A stretch of DNA of 64,000 nucleotides from contig JAEUHJ010000204.1 in assembly GCA_016795375.1 (NCBI GenBank), positions 1 through 64,000 of the forward strand, given 5' to 3'. A model generated the notes under the pieces. The model ran no database searches. It saw only the letters and a list, made by a program, of their open reading frames with translations, and was not told where the DNA came from. Of this stretch, positions 1-8,303 are shown piece after piece; the first letter of the stretch is position 1; each line of letters begins with the position of its first letter. A program made the translations under genes and the position numbers. This DNA comes from Verrucomicrobiaceae bacterium (GTDB lineage: Bacteria; Verrucomicrobiota; Verrucomicrobiia; Verrucomicrobiales; Verrucomicrobiaceae).

Positions 1-363
1 ATAGCTGACCGCCTTCGTTTTCGCGATCTCCATAAACTTGTCGAAGGTGATCGCGGTGCCATCGGCGCGCAGCAAGGGGCGCTCGAACTTCGCGTTGCTG
101 GCCGGATCAGCGATGATTTCGAGCTGCCACGTCTCGCGCACCATGCCGATCTCGCGTTGTTTCCCGATGGGCAGCTTGTAAGGCAGCGGATTGCCGCGCT
201 CGACGTTGTAAAAATCGCCGGATGGCGTGATGCAGCATCCACCCTCCTCGCACACAGGGCCCGCTTTCCTTCCCGCAGCTTGTGCCTCAGCCCCCGTGAA
301 CACAGCAGCCCCCGCGCTGCCAAGTTTGAACAGATCGCGGCGGCTGAACGATTTCGGTTTCAT
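1..363 (-). CDS. Tat-exported oxidoreductase, probably molybdopterin-dependent (3' part cut off)
   Basis: The first 121 codons of a gene that runs off the left edge, read on the minus strand from the ATG at 363 with no stop. The N-terminus carries a twin-arginine signal (SRRDLFKLG, residues 7-15) followed by an Ala/Gly-rich hydrophobic stretch, so export of a folded, cofactor-loaded protein is expected. The mature part has a CC pair, then a segment with VERGNPLPYKLP and RETWQLEI. From memory this resembles the N-terminus of sulfite-oxidase-type molybdopterin oxidoreductases of PVC bacteria, where a RETW-type motif precedes the cofactor domain. The cofactor-binding Cys would lie outside the window, so the family call is an inference; the Tat signal is directly visible. 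Confidence 0.55.
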   Translation of the reverse strand, partial: MKPKSFSRRDLFKLGSAGAAVFTGAEAQAAGRKAGPVCEEGGCCITPSGDFYNVERGNPLPYKLPIGKQREIGMVRETWQLEIIADPASNAKFERPLLRADGTAITFDKFMEIAKTKAVSY

Positions 364-392
364 GGCGGCATTCAAAACGAACGCACCCGCCT

Positions 393-1268
393 TCACTTTG
401 CCTGGAAATAGCCGCGCTGCTTCTCGCTGATGGGCAGGCCGAGCTTTTCCATGACCTTGAGCATGTCCTCCCACACCTGGCGCTTCGCACGGATGCCGTC
501 TCCCATGCCTTCCTCGCGCAAAAGGTCGGACGGATGGTAGGTGACCATCGTGGGAATGCCGCTGGTGCTGTGAAAACGGCCGCGCAGGCCGCCGACGCTC
601 CCCGGAATGCCCAATCCTTCCGCTGCTGTGGCCCCGAGCGCGACAATGACCTTCGGCTGGATGAGGTCGATCTCCGTGAGCACGAACGGCAGGCACGCGC
701 GCATCTCCTCGGCGGTCGGTTTGCGGTTCTTGCTGCCTTGATCGTCCATCGCCGGGCGGAATTTGCAGATGTTGCTGATATAGACCTGCGCACGGTCGAG
801 CCTCATCGCCTTGAGGATCAGCGTGAGCTTCTCACCGGCGGGGCCGACGAAGGGCTCGCGCAGTTTTTCCTCCTCCGCGCCCGGCGCCTCGCCCACGAAC
901 ATCAAACTGGCGCGCGGGTCGCCCACCGCGAAGACCATGGCCTGCCGCAGGCTGTTCATCGCACGCGCCGGTTCCCATGTCTCCGCCATCGCGCGCAGCG
1001 TCGCGAGTTTTTCCTCGACCGTGCTGCCAGCAACTTCGAGCAAGGCGGCTTTCGTCGCCACCGGGGGCGGATTGTCGAGGATCTGGCGGGCTTCCGGCGC
1101 GGGATCGACCGTGATGGGCTGCGGCGGCGTGGGAGCTTGGCGGATCGCCGGCTTGCGCCCGAGTCCGCTCAATTTCTCCAGTGCCTCCGGCCGCAGCGCC
1201 ACATGCGTCGCACCCTGTTGCTGACGGTGCAGCAGGTGCTGTTTGAGGAGATTCGATGCGGCTGACAT
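393..1268 (-). CDS. Uracil-DNA glycosylase, family 4-like, with iron-sulfur ligands apparently missing
   Basis: A 291-residue protein of the uracil-DNA glycosylase superfamily, which removes uracil from DNA in base excision repair. The motif GEAPG (126-130) followed by EPFVGPAG (138-145) matches family 4 motif 1, and HPS (245-247) matches the second active-site motif. Family 4 enzymes normally bind a 4Fe-4S cluster through CxxC near motif 1 plus two later Cys. Here the region before motif 1 (residues 100-125) has no Cys, and only C168 and C192 remain, with C168 offset from its usual place. The N-terminal 95 residues are a Pro-rich extension. The longer frame reaches 1388, but the ATG at 1268 was preferred because the extra 40 residues are untypical and cross a repeat. 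Confidence 0.8.
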   Translation of the reverse strand: MSAASNLLKQHLLHRQQQGATHVALRPEALEKLSGLGRKPAIRQAPTPPQPITVDPAPEARQILDNPPPVATKAALLEVAGSTVEEKLATLRAMAETWEPARAMNSLRQAMVFAVGDPRASLMFVGEAPGAEEEKLREPFVGPAGEKLTLILKAMRLDRAQVYISNICKFRPAMDDQGSKNRKPTAEEMRACLPFVLTEIDLIQPKVIVALGATAAEGLGIPGSVGGLRGRFHSTSGIPTMVTYHPSDLLREEGMGDGIRAKRQVWEDMLKVMEKLGLPISEKQRGYFQAK

Positions 1269-1280
1269 GAGGGGAGGATG

Positions 1281-1360
1281 GCGAATGACGCAGGAATGTC
1301 GAATGCGGAGATGCTCATGCCTGCGGCCTCCCGGCGGTGAAAATGGCCATTGCATTCGAC
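1281..1360. repeat. Intergenic repeat with a 9-bp inverted pair
   Basis: Between the divergent glycosylase and small secreted-protein genes lie GAATGACG (1283-1290) and GAATGTCGAATG (1294-1305). The 9-mer GTCGAATGC (1298-1306) is exactly inverted at 1352-1360. The same 12-mer GAATGTCGAATG occurs at 20332-20343, between argD and argF, so this is a dispersed intergenic repeat rather than a local accident. It must share the space with the promoters of both flanking genes. Confidence 0.55.
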
Positions 1361-1399
1361 GGTAAAGCATTACCCTCCGGCCAACCATCCATCCAGGCC

Positions 1400-1789
1400 A
1401 TGAACCGAACCTTCCATCTCGCGGTCAGTGTGCTCCTCATCGTCGTCACCTGTGCCGCAGGAGCCGACAAGCCCAAAAAGTCACCGAAGCTGCCGGAGTA
1501 TCCGAAGCAGCCGAACATCAACAAGGCTCTTCATCATCTCGCCAAGGCCCAAAAACTCGCCAAAGGCAGCGCCAAGGAAGTGGCTGATGCCATCGTGTGG
1601 CTCAAAAAAGCCGAGACTCAACTGGCGAAGGACAAGAGCAACAGGCACGGCTCCTTCAAGGAGAGCGCCCACCGTCTCAGCGGCCAGGCCGCGAAAGATC
1701 TGGAGAAAGGTCTCGCGGACAAGGCCCTCCACAACATCGACGAGGCCATTGAGGCCACCCACAAGGCCGGCAAGGCGGGCGAGGACTGA
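1400..1789 (+). CDS. Small secreted helical protein of unknown function
   Basis: A 129-residue protein with a clear signal peptide (residues 1 to about 20, ending CAAG-AD) and a Lys/Ala-rich mature part predicted to be almost wholly alpha-helical: repeated AxxxLxxAxxxL patterns and many Lys and Glu, without cysteines. I recognise no family. The frame is open from 1337, but the ATG at 1400 gives a proper signal peptide, whereas the upstream extension does not and overlaps the repeat at 1281-1360. It stands alone, divergent from the uracil-DNA glycosylase and convergent with the sugar permease, whose stop lies 6 bases further on. A periplasmic role is likely from the signal; nothing more can be said. 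Confidence 0.7.
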   Translation: MNRTFHLAVSVLLIVVTCAAGADKPKKSPKLPEYPKQPNINKALHHLAKAQKLAKGSAKEVADAIVWLKKAETQLAKDKSNRHGSFKESAHRLSGQAAKDLEKGLADKALHNIDEAIEATHKAGKAGED

Positions 1790-1795
1790 GTTTCG

Positions 1796-2920
1796 TCACG
1801 CTCTGCGGCCCAGCCGCATGTCCATCCACACGGCGAGAATCAGCACGACGCCGCGGGCGATGAATTTGCGCTCCGGCGGCACGGACATGAGCGTCATGCC
1901 GTTGAGCAGGCAGGCGATGATCAAAGCGCCGAGCAGCACGCCCAGAACGGTGCCGCGACCACCACGCAGACTCACGCCACCGATCACGCAGGCGGCGACG
2001 GCGTCGAGTTCCATCAAATCGCCGACCGTTGTCGTGGATGAACCGGCATAGGCGGTCTGCATGAAGCCGGTGACGGCCACGATCGCGCCCATGCCGCCGT
2101 AGGCGGCGATCACGGTGCGTTTCATCGGCACGCCGGAGACGAACGCGGCCTCCGTGTTGCCCCCGATGGCATGCAAATGCCTGCCGATGCGCGTGTGCTG
2201 CGTGACCGCATACACGATCATCGTCACGCCGCCGAGAATGAGCGACGGCAGCGGAATGCCGCGAAACTGGCCGGTGACGAGCACGAACAGCGCGATGGCC
2301 TGCGCGGTGACAAACAGCCTCAAAAAGGCCATCTCCCTGCTGTCCACGGCGAAACCATGTGCGAGGCGGCGCTTGCGGGCGCTGATCGAGGTGAAAATCA
2401 ACGCGGTGACAAGAACCACGGCCAGCAGCCAGCCGAATCGTCGCGGAAGGTAATAGGTGGTGAGCAGCGAGTAGAGATTGCTCTGGCCGCCGGGGGCGAC
2501 GGGAACCGTGGCGTTGTCGATCACGAGCCAGAACAGGCCTTTGAAAATCAGCAGTGCTCCGAGCGTGACGATGAACGACGGCATGCGCTCGCACACGATG
2601 AACGCGCCCATCGCCACCCAGATCAGCACGCCGCAGAGCAGTCCCAGGCCGAGCGCGGCGGGCGCCGGCAGGTGGTGATGAAACACGAGCACGCTGGCGA
2701 CGCCACCGAGCAATCCAACGCCACTGCCTGCTGACAAATCGATGTGTCCGGGCAGCAGAATCAGCAGCATGCCCATCGCCAGCGTCGCCGTGATCGACAG
2801 CTCCGTGGCGAGCATCGACAGGTTCCGAGCGCCGAGGAACGCCGGCTCCTGCGCCGCGAAGAAAGCGCAGATCGCGAGCAGCGCGATGGCGATGGGCAGT
2901 TCTCGAAATTTGAAGCTCAC
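1796..2920 (-). CDS. Sugar ABC transporter permease (ribose/xylose type)
   Basis: A 374-residue, highly hydrophobic membrane protein with about ten predicted transmembrane segments, matching the BPD_transp_2 family of ribose, xylose and galactose importers (RbsC, XylH). Typical landmarks are GHIDLSAGSGVGLLGG after the second hydrophobic block, PSFIVTLGAL, and the C-terminal segment AACVIGGVSLRGGRGT with GVLLGALI. The length is close to xylose permease XylH (about 390). It would pass a pentose through the inner membrane, powered by an ABC ATPase fed by a binding protein. Neither partner is visible nearby: the next gene upstream, 6 bases away, is a zinc-ribbon membrane protein. The substrate cannot be assigned from sequence alone. 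Confidence 0.85.
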   Translation of the reverse strand: MSFKFRELPIAIALLAICAFFAAQEPAFLGARNLSMLATELSITATLAMGMLLILLPGHIDLSAGSGVGLLGGVASVLVFHHHLPAPAALGLGLLCGVLIWVAMGAFIVCERMPSFIVTLGALLIFKGLFWLVIDNATVPVAPGGQSNLYSLLTTYYLPRRFGWLLAVVLVTALIFTSISARKRRLAHGFAVDSREMAFLRLFVTAQAIALFVLVTGQFRGIPLPSLILGGVTMIVYAVTQHTRIGRHLHAIGGNTEAAFVSGVPMKRTVIAAYGGMGAIVAVTGFMQTAYAGSSTTTVGDLMELDAVAACVIGGVSLRGGRGTVLGVLLGALIIACLLNGMTLMSVPPERKFIARGVVLILAVWMDMRLGRRA

Positions 2921-2926
2921 GACAAC

Positions 2927-3997
2927 TCAGTCCTGCGATGCGAGAAAGATGCCGAGGATGATCAGCGCGATCACGATGGCGATCGTGATCTTCACCCAGC
3001 TCAGCGGATACTCGCCGCCGATCTTGCCGGTGGCCCCGTTCACGGCGACCTGGTAATTTTTCGTGCCGTAGGTGTAGGTGAGCAGCCAGACGGGCAGCAA
3101 AACATGTTTGAAAGTCTGCGCGCTGTAGTCGGGGGCGATCTGCAGGTTGCGATGCGTGTCGCCGGGAATCTGCGAGGCGCATTGGCTGCGCAGGGCGCCG
3201 TCCATGCGGCCGCGTGAGTCCTGCGCGGCCTGGAGGAGATCGATCTGATACTGCTCCACCACCCAGCCGGAGAGATATCCGGGGTCGTAGGGCAGTAAAT
3301 CCGTCGTGGTGGGGAAGGGCTGGAGTTTTTCGAGCAGGTTGCCATGCACGCCCTTTGACGCTGGCACGAGCACGTCGTCGAAATCGGAGCTGACATGGCC
3401 GGAGGCGTATTCCCAGCGCGTGTGGCGCGTGCGGTTGCCCTTGCTGTCGGTCGTGTAGTAATAGTAACCGGCCTCCGCCTCCCACGGGCACTCCGCATGC
3501 GCGTCGAAGGTCCAGTAGGGCAGGTAAAGCCCGTGCAGCGTGTCGGTCATCGCCTTCTGCCCGAGCGCGTTCGGCGCCCAGAAGTGGCTGCCATACCAGC
3601 GGCGGATGTCTTCGCGCACCTGGCTCTGGGAAACCTTGAAGGGAAGCTGGCTGCCGGGCCGGATCGGCGCGCCGACATCGTCCACGGCCATGACCGCGGG
3701 TGAGCCGCAGAAGTCGCAGTTCTGCGCGACGCGTTTCTCGTCGAAGACCGAGATCGCGTGGCAGCTCTGGCATTTGACCGTCTTGCGCACCGCCGCCCAG
3801 CCCCGCTGGTCATCGGGAATGGCCCGCAGCATGGCGACGAGATCGTTTTCCTCCACCAGCGTGCCGTCTGATTTCAATTCGGCGGGCGACTCCGTGCCGC
3901 AAAACGGGCAGACGAGCGCGTGTTTCGACGGCGTCCAGACCGCCTCGGCACCGCAGGCCGGGCAGGCGAATTTTGAAATGGCGGTGACTTCGGACAT
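2927..3997 (-). CDS. Double zinc-ribbon protein with C-terminal membrane anchor
   Basis: A 356-residue protein. The N-terminus has two CxxC pairs (CPAC at 12-15, CPFC at about 31-34) and a second set follows (CQSC at about 76-79, CDFC at about 93-96), giving two predicted zinc ribbons. The middle holds a Trp/Tyr-rich beta-type domain (YLPYWTFDAHAECPW, then AGYYYYTTD), and the C-terminus has one hydrophobic helix (ITIAIVIALIILGIFLA) ending just before the stop. Such proteins are often loosely annotated as helicase-like zinc-ribbon proteins; no helicase motif is present. It is probably anchored in the inner membrane with the ribbons in the cytoplasm. It is 6 bases upstream of the sugar permease and likely co-transcribed. 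Function unknown. Confidence 0.75.
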   Translation of the reverse strand: MSEVTAISKFACPACGAEAVWTPSKHALVCPFCGTESPAELKSDGTLVEENDLVAMLRAIPDDQRGWAAVRKTVKCQSCHAISVFDEKRVAQNCDFCGSPAVMAVDDVGAPIRPGSQLPFKVSQSQVREDIRRWYGSHFWAPNALGQKAMTDTLHGLYLPYWTFDAHAECPWEAEAGYYYYTTDSKGNRTRHTRWEYASGHVSSDFDDVLVPASKGVHGNLLEKLQPFPTTTDLLPYDPGYLSGWVVEQYQIDLLQAAQDSRGRMDGALRSQCASQIPGDTHRNLQIAPDYSAQTFKHVLLPVWLLTYTYGTKNYQVAVNGATGKIGGEYPLSWVKITIAIVIALIILGIFLASQD

Positions 3998-4100
3998 GAC
4001 CGCGATTTACCGGAGGGAAACACATCCTGTCCATTCCAAAAATGGCGCGGTTGTTTTACAGGCTTGCCAGCGCGGCGCCATCTCATGCAAAATGTCGCGC

Positions 4101-5411
4101 ATGAAGGCATCCCTCCTCATCGCCCTGTTCCTGGCCGCCGCCCATGCCGAATCCGTCAAAGACCGCGAAGGCGCGGTGCGTGGCGAAAAGGCGCGGATGG
4201 AGAACGACGCGCGCTGGAACTGGAACGACATCGACGGCGGTTTCCGGCTGGCCAAAACCACCGGCAGGCCGTTGCTCGTCGTGCTGCGCTGCGTCCCGTG
4301 TCTGTCCTGCGCGGGGATCGATGCCAGCGTGCTGCAGGAGCCGGAGCTCGTGCCGCTGCTGGACCAGTTCGTCTGCGTGCGTGTGATCAATGCCAACACG
4401 CTCGACCTCTCCAGGTTTCAGTTCGACTACGATCTGTCTTTCTCGGCGGTCATGTTCAACGGCGACGGCACGATCTACGGCCGCTACGGCTCGTGGCTGC
4501 ACCAGAAGGATCCGCTGAACAAGACCACGGCCAGTTTCAAAAAGGCGCTGGAAGCCGTGCTGGCCGTTCACGGCGGCTATCCTGCCAACAAGGCCGCGCT
4601 CAGCGGCAAGCAGGGCGCCCCCACGCCTTATCAGACGCCCATCGAATTCCCGAAACTCGCGGCCAAGTATCAAAGCAAGCTCGACTGGGACGGCAAAGTC
4701 GTGGCGAGCTGCGTCCACTGCCACATGGTCGGCGACGCGTTCCGCGCGCACTACCGCGGCCAGAACAAGCCCGTGCCTGTCGAATGGATCTATCCGCAGC
4801 CGTCCATCGAGACTCTCGGCATCACGCTCGCCGCGGATGACATCGCCAGAGTCGAGGCCGTGGCCGCCGGTTCGCCCGCGGCGAAGGCGGGCGTGCAAAC
4901 AGGCGATGCTTTCATTTCACTGAACGGTCAGCCGCTCGTCTCCACCGCCGACGTGAGCTGGGTGCTGCACCGCTCACCGGATGCGGGGGCGTTGTCCGCC
5001 ATGATTCGACGCAATGGCATGGAGAGCGGGATCACGCTCGACCTGCCCGCCGGGTGGCGTCTGAAATCTGACATCGGCAAACGTGCCGGCACCTGGCCCA
5101 TGCGCGCGATGGCCTTCGGCGGCATGAAAATGGATGACATTCCCGACGAGGAGCGGGCCGTCCTCGGCCTCGACAAGGACCAGATGGCCCTGCGTATCTT
5201 TCACGTCGGCCAGTGGGGCGAGCATGCGAAGGCGAAGCAGGCCGGTTTCCAGAAGGACGACATCCTCATCGAGGCGGGTGATCTGAGACAACGCATCACG
5301 GAAAGCGGCATCATCGGCCACCTGTTGCTGCATCACCTCCCCGGCGAAAAACTGCCCGCCGCCGTGCTGCGCGGCGGGAAGCGGGTGGAGTTGAAGCTGC
5401 CGCAGCAGTGA
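4101..5411 (+). CDS. Secreted thioredoxin-like/PDZ protein with CxxCH motif (Trx7/PDZ type)
   Basis: A 436-residue protein with a signal peptide (residues 1-17, AHA-E). A thioredoxin-fold region follows, with the Cys cluster CVPCLSCAG near residues 64-72. A CVHCH sequence near residue 203 fits the CxxCH attachment motif for c-type heme. Two PDZ-like modules come last, at about 237-315 and 365-436, the first containing AGSPAAKAGVQTGDAFISLNG. This order matches a PVC-bacterial family I recall as Trx7/PDZ (seleno)proteins, in which Cys can be replaced by selenocysteine; here only Cys codons are seen. A periplasmic redox or electron-transfer role is inferred. A second in-frame ATG at 4092 would add three residues; 4101 gives the cleaner signal peptide. 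Confidence 0.75.
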   Translation: MKASLLIALFLAAAHAESVKDREGAVRGEKARMENDARWNWNDIDGGFRLAKTTGRPLLVVLRCVPCLSCAGIDASVLQEPELVPLLDQFVCVRVINANTLDLSRFQFDYDLSFSAVMFNGDGTIYGRYGSWLHQKDPLNKTTASFKKALEAVLAVHGGYPANKAALSGKQGAPTPYQTPIEFPKLAAKYQSKLDWDGKVVASCVHCHMVGDAFRAHYRGQNKPVPVEWIYPQPSIETLGITLAADDIARVEAVAAGSPAAKAGVQTGDAFISLNGQPLVSTADVSWVLHRSPDAGALSAMIRRNGMESGITLDLPAGWRLKSDIGKRAGTWPMRAMAFGGMKMDDIPDEERAVLGLDKDQMALRIFHVGQWGEHAKAKQAGFQKDDILIEAGDLRQRITESGIIGHLLLHHLPGEKLPAAVLRGGKRVELKLPQQ

Positions 5412-5549
5412 TGCATCACCGCCGCCTGTGCGCGGAGCACCCGCCGCCCAAACAGCCGGCAAGCGTTCCCGCAAACTGGCGGGCAGGCTGCCACGACGAT
5501 GAAAGCCGCAGGAGCAGGCCGGGCATCTGGCGCTGATCGTCCGCGTGCC

Positions 5550-7532
5550 TCACAGCAGCGCCTCGTGCGCGCGGCCGTCCTTCGCCTCGCAGTAGAGGAT
5601 GAAGGAATGGTTCACCACGGCGTAGCCGCCGGGGGTCGGGTAGTCGCCGCTGAAGTACCAGTCGCCAAACTCGGCGCCGAGAGCCTGATGAAGGCCGGGG
5701 ATGGTCTGGTAGATGACCTCGACGGCACCGGTCCATGAGGTTTCCTCGGGGCTGATCATCTGCGCGATCTTGGCGGAGATTTCCTCGTCGGTGAAGGGCG
5801 CGTAGATGGCCTTCACGGCGTTGCGCATCTGCTCCTTCGGCTTTTTGAGCTCGGCCTTGCAGGCGCGGTAGGTGCTTTCCACGACGTGGGACATGCCGCG
5901 CTCGCGCAGGAGGGTCACGGCGGCCTGGAAGGCGATGAATTTTCCCAGCTCGGCCATGTCGATGCCGTAGCAGTCGGGGTAGCGGATCTGCGGCGCGGTG
6001 GAGCAGACGATGATGCGCTTCGGATTGGTGCGGGCGAGGATGCGCAGGAGACTTTTCTTCAGCGTGGTGCCGCGGACGATGGAGTCGTCAATGACGACGA
6101 GGTTGTCCTGCGGGGTGACGACGCCGTAGGTGATGTCGTAGCTGCCGGAGACGAGCGCGTCGCGCCCGGTCTCCTGCGCGATGAAGGTGCGCATCTTGAT
6201 GTCCTTGAGCGCGATTTTTTCGGCCCGCGGCCAGTTGCGCAGCACGAGGTCGTCGAGGCGCGCCTCGTCCTCGGCGTCAAACTTGCCGTCCTTGAGCATT
6301 TCGACGAGCGCCTCCTTCACCACGACGCGCCGCGCCTTGCGCAGGCCGTCGAGGAAGCCGAAGTAGGCGGTCTCCGCCGTGTTCGGGATGAAGCTGAGCA
6401 CGGTGTTTTCGAAGTCGTTGTCAATCGCCCGCGCCACCTGCGGCACGAGCTGCTCTCCCAGCGCCTTGCGCTGGCGGTAGATGACGGAGTCGTTGCCGCG
6501 GGAGAAGTAGATGCGCTCGAAGGAGCAGGGCTTGAACTCGCGCGGCGCGGTGAAGGGCTGGATGCTCATCGTGCCGTCGGCCTTGATGACGGCGACGTGC
6601 GCGGGCGGCAGTTTTTTGACCTCCTGCTCCGTCACGCCGAAGACGGACATGAGGGCGACGCGCTCGGAGGCGATGGTGAAGACTTCGTCGTTCTCGTAGT
6701 AGTAGCAGGGGCGGATGCCGTTCGGGTCGCGCATGGCGAAGAGGTCGCCGTTGCCGATGACGCCGATGATGGCGTAGCCGCCGTCCCAGCGTTTCGCGGA
6801 CTCGGTGACGAACTTCGTCACGTCGAGCTGTTCGCTGATGTGGGTGGGGATTTCCGCGCCGGGCACGCCGGAGTCGCGGTTCGCGTGGTAGAGCTGCGTG
6901 TGCGCCTCGTCGAGCTGGAAGCCCATCTCCTCCAGAACACTCTGGGTGTCGGTGCCGAAGACGGGGTGCTGCCCGCGCCTCATCATGATCTCGTTGAGCT
7001 CGCGGGTGTTGGTGAGATTGAAGTTGCCCATGACCATGAGCGTGCGCGTGGGCCAGGTGGTGCGGCGCAGGTAGGGATGCAGCGAGCCTTTGCCGAAATC
7101 CCCGCTGGTGCCGTAGCGCAGGTGGCCGATGTAAATCTCCCCCGCCATCTCGAACTCGCGTTTGATGGCCTCCGGGTCCTCCTCGAAGGGCACGAACTCC
7201 CGCCCCTCCTGGTCGCGCTCGTCCTTGCGCTGCTTGTCGATGCGGCGGGCGATGCGCTTCAAGTCCTTGCGCATGCCGTCAAAGACGGCGCCGATCTTGT
7301 CCACGCTCTCTGTGCTGCGGTCGCGGAACATGTAGGGCAGGCCGGGCGGCACGCCGAGCTTGGTGCAGCCGATGCCGAAGCCGTCCTGGCCGCGGTTGCG
7401 CTGCTTGGTCATGAGCGCCTGGAGGGCGTCCAGCCCGTAAAGCGCGTTGCCGTATTTTTGATAGTAGTAGCCCAGCGGCTTTTTCAGCCGCACCACGGCT
7501 ATGCCGCACTCGTGCCGGATTGGGTCGCTCAT
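5550..7532 (-). CDS. purF: Amidophosphoribosyltransferase, long form
   Basis: A 660-residue enzyme of the first committed step of purine synthesis, making phosphoribosylamine from PRPP and glutamine. The glutaminase nucleophile is Cys9 (HECGIAVV), so an eight-residue propeptide must be removed, as in the processed PurF class. The N-terminal class II amidotransferase domain covers about 9-330 (GNFNLTN, RWDGGYAI, RDPNGIRPC). The PRPP loop VVIDDSIVRGTT lies near residues 475-487. At 660 residues it is much longer than the E. coli enzyme (about 505), with extra segments at about 75-130 and in the C-terminal 100 residues. I recall similar long forms in Bacteroidetes. It stands alone; no other pur gene is in the window. 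Confidence 0.9.
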   Translation of the reverse strand: MSDPIRHECGIAVVRLKKPLGYYYQKYGNALYGLDALQALMTKQRNRGQDGFGIGCTKLGVPPGLPYMFRDRSTESVDKIGAVFDGMRKDLKRIARRIDKQRKDERDQEGREFVPFEEDPEAIKREFEMAGEIYIGHLRYGTSGDFGKGSLHPYLRRTTWPTRTLMVMGNFNLTNTRELNEIMMRRGQHPVFGTDTQSVLEEMGFQLDEAHTQLYHANRDSGVPGAEIPTHISEQLDVTKFVTESAKRWDGGYAIIGVIGNGDLFAMRDPNGIRPCYYYENDEVFTIASERVALMSVFGVTEQEVKKLPPAHVAVIKADGTMSIQPFTAPREFKPCSFERIYFSRGNDSVIYRQRKALGEQLVPQVARAIDNDFENTVLSFIPNTAETAYFGFLDGLRKARRVVVKEALVEMLKDGKFDAEDEARLDDLVLRNWPRAEKIALKDIKMRTFIAQETGRDALVSGSYDITYGVVTPQDNLVVIDDSIVRGTTLKKSLLRILARTNPKRIIVCSTAPQIRYPDCYGIDMAELGKFIAFQAAVTLLRERGMSHVVESTYRACKAELKKPKEQMRNAVKAIYAPFTDEEISAKIAQMISPEETSWTGAVEVIYQTIPGLHQALGAEFGDWYFSGDYPTPGGYAVVNHSFILYCEAKDGRAHEALL

Positions 7533-7634
7533 TCAGGAAGGAGCGCCCATACATGGCTAGTGCTGCGGGGAGTGCAACCGGCGGAACTCAGTTTCTCAGC
7601 GCTCATTTTTGCATCCATTGTTATTCACAAAACG

Positions 7635-8222
7635 TCAACGCGCTCCCCGCTGCCACCAGCCCAGCGCAAAACCGATGCCCGCACCGAAGCCAAGGCCATG
7701 AAACAGTCCCCAGCCTAGCTTCGCCACAATGGACACCTGCGGCTTCGCCCAGCCTTCGATGCCGCTGCCGAGAACGCCATACATCCACTTCCCGCCGATG
7801 AAATAACCCGCCGTGTGCAGGGTAAACAGCACGATGGCAGCGATCCAGAAGCCCGAAGGCTTTTTCAATGAACTCCAGCACACCCAGGAGAAAAACAAGG
7901 TGCCCGCCGCGGCGCCGGACCACTCGCGCAGCTTGATGCCCGGCGGATCCTTGATCAAAAACCACACGAGGCTCCAGATCAGCGCATACCCGAAAAACGC
8001 CGGCAAAAACATGCGGTAGAAGCGCCCGAGCTTGTTCTCGCCGCTCAGCAGCCCGCACAGCACCAACCCCGCGCCACCGAGATACACGAGCGCGATCAGC
8101 GCATACATGCCAGTTTCACTTCCGGCGAGGCGCGGCACGAAAGCCCAGATGGAGTAAGCGGCGACGCTGACCAGGCCGAAACCGAGACAGCCATGCAAGA
8201 TGGAACGAAAAAGAGCATTCAT
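7635..8222 (-). CDS. Hypothetical inner-membrane protein, about six TM helices
   Basis: A 195-residue hydrophobic protein with about six predicted transmembrane segments, starting at the ATG at 8222. Recognisable blocks are GCLGFGLVSVAAYSIWAF, MYALIALVYLGGAGLVLCG, FGYALIWSLVWFLI, WIAAIVLFTLHTAGYF and GLFHGLGFGAGIGFALGWW. The positively charged loop ENKLGRFYR lies between helices 2 and 3. There are no catalytic or binding motifs I recognise. It is divergent from the sulfatase gene, whose true start is 82 bases beyond, so the spacer 8223-8303 should hold promoters for both. Function unknown. Confidence 0.65.
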   Translation of the reverse strand: MNALFRSILHGCLGFGLVSVAAYSIWAFVPRLAGSETGMYALIALVYLGGAGLVLCGLLSGENKLGRFYRMFLPAFFGYALIWSLVWFLIKDPPGIKLREWSGAAAGTLFFSWVCWSSLKKPSGFWIAAIVLFTLHTAGYFIGGKWMYGVLGSGIEGWAKPQVSIVAKLGWGLFHGLGFGAGIGFALGWWQRGAR

Positions 8223-8303
8223 GGTGCCGCCTACAACGTCGCAGACCGACCTGGTCTGCCGCCAGATGCAAGAGTCCGGTCAACTTCGCGTTCAAGGCGC
8301 GCC

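Noticed and set aside
1677-3773. A 698-codon minus-strand frame across the permease and zinc-ribbon genes
   Set aside because: Very Arg-rich, out of frame with two well-supported genes, and without any motif; a shadow frame.
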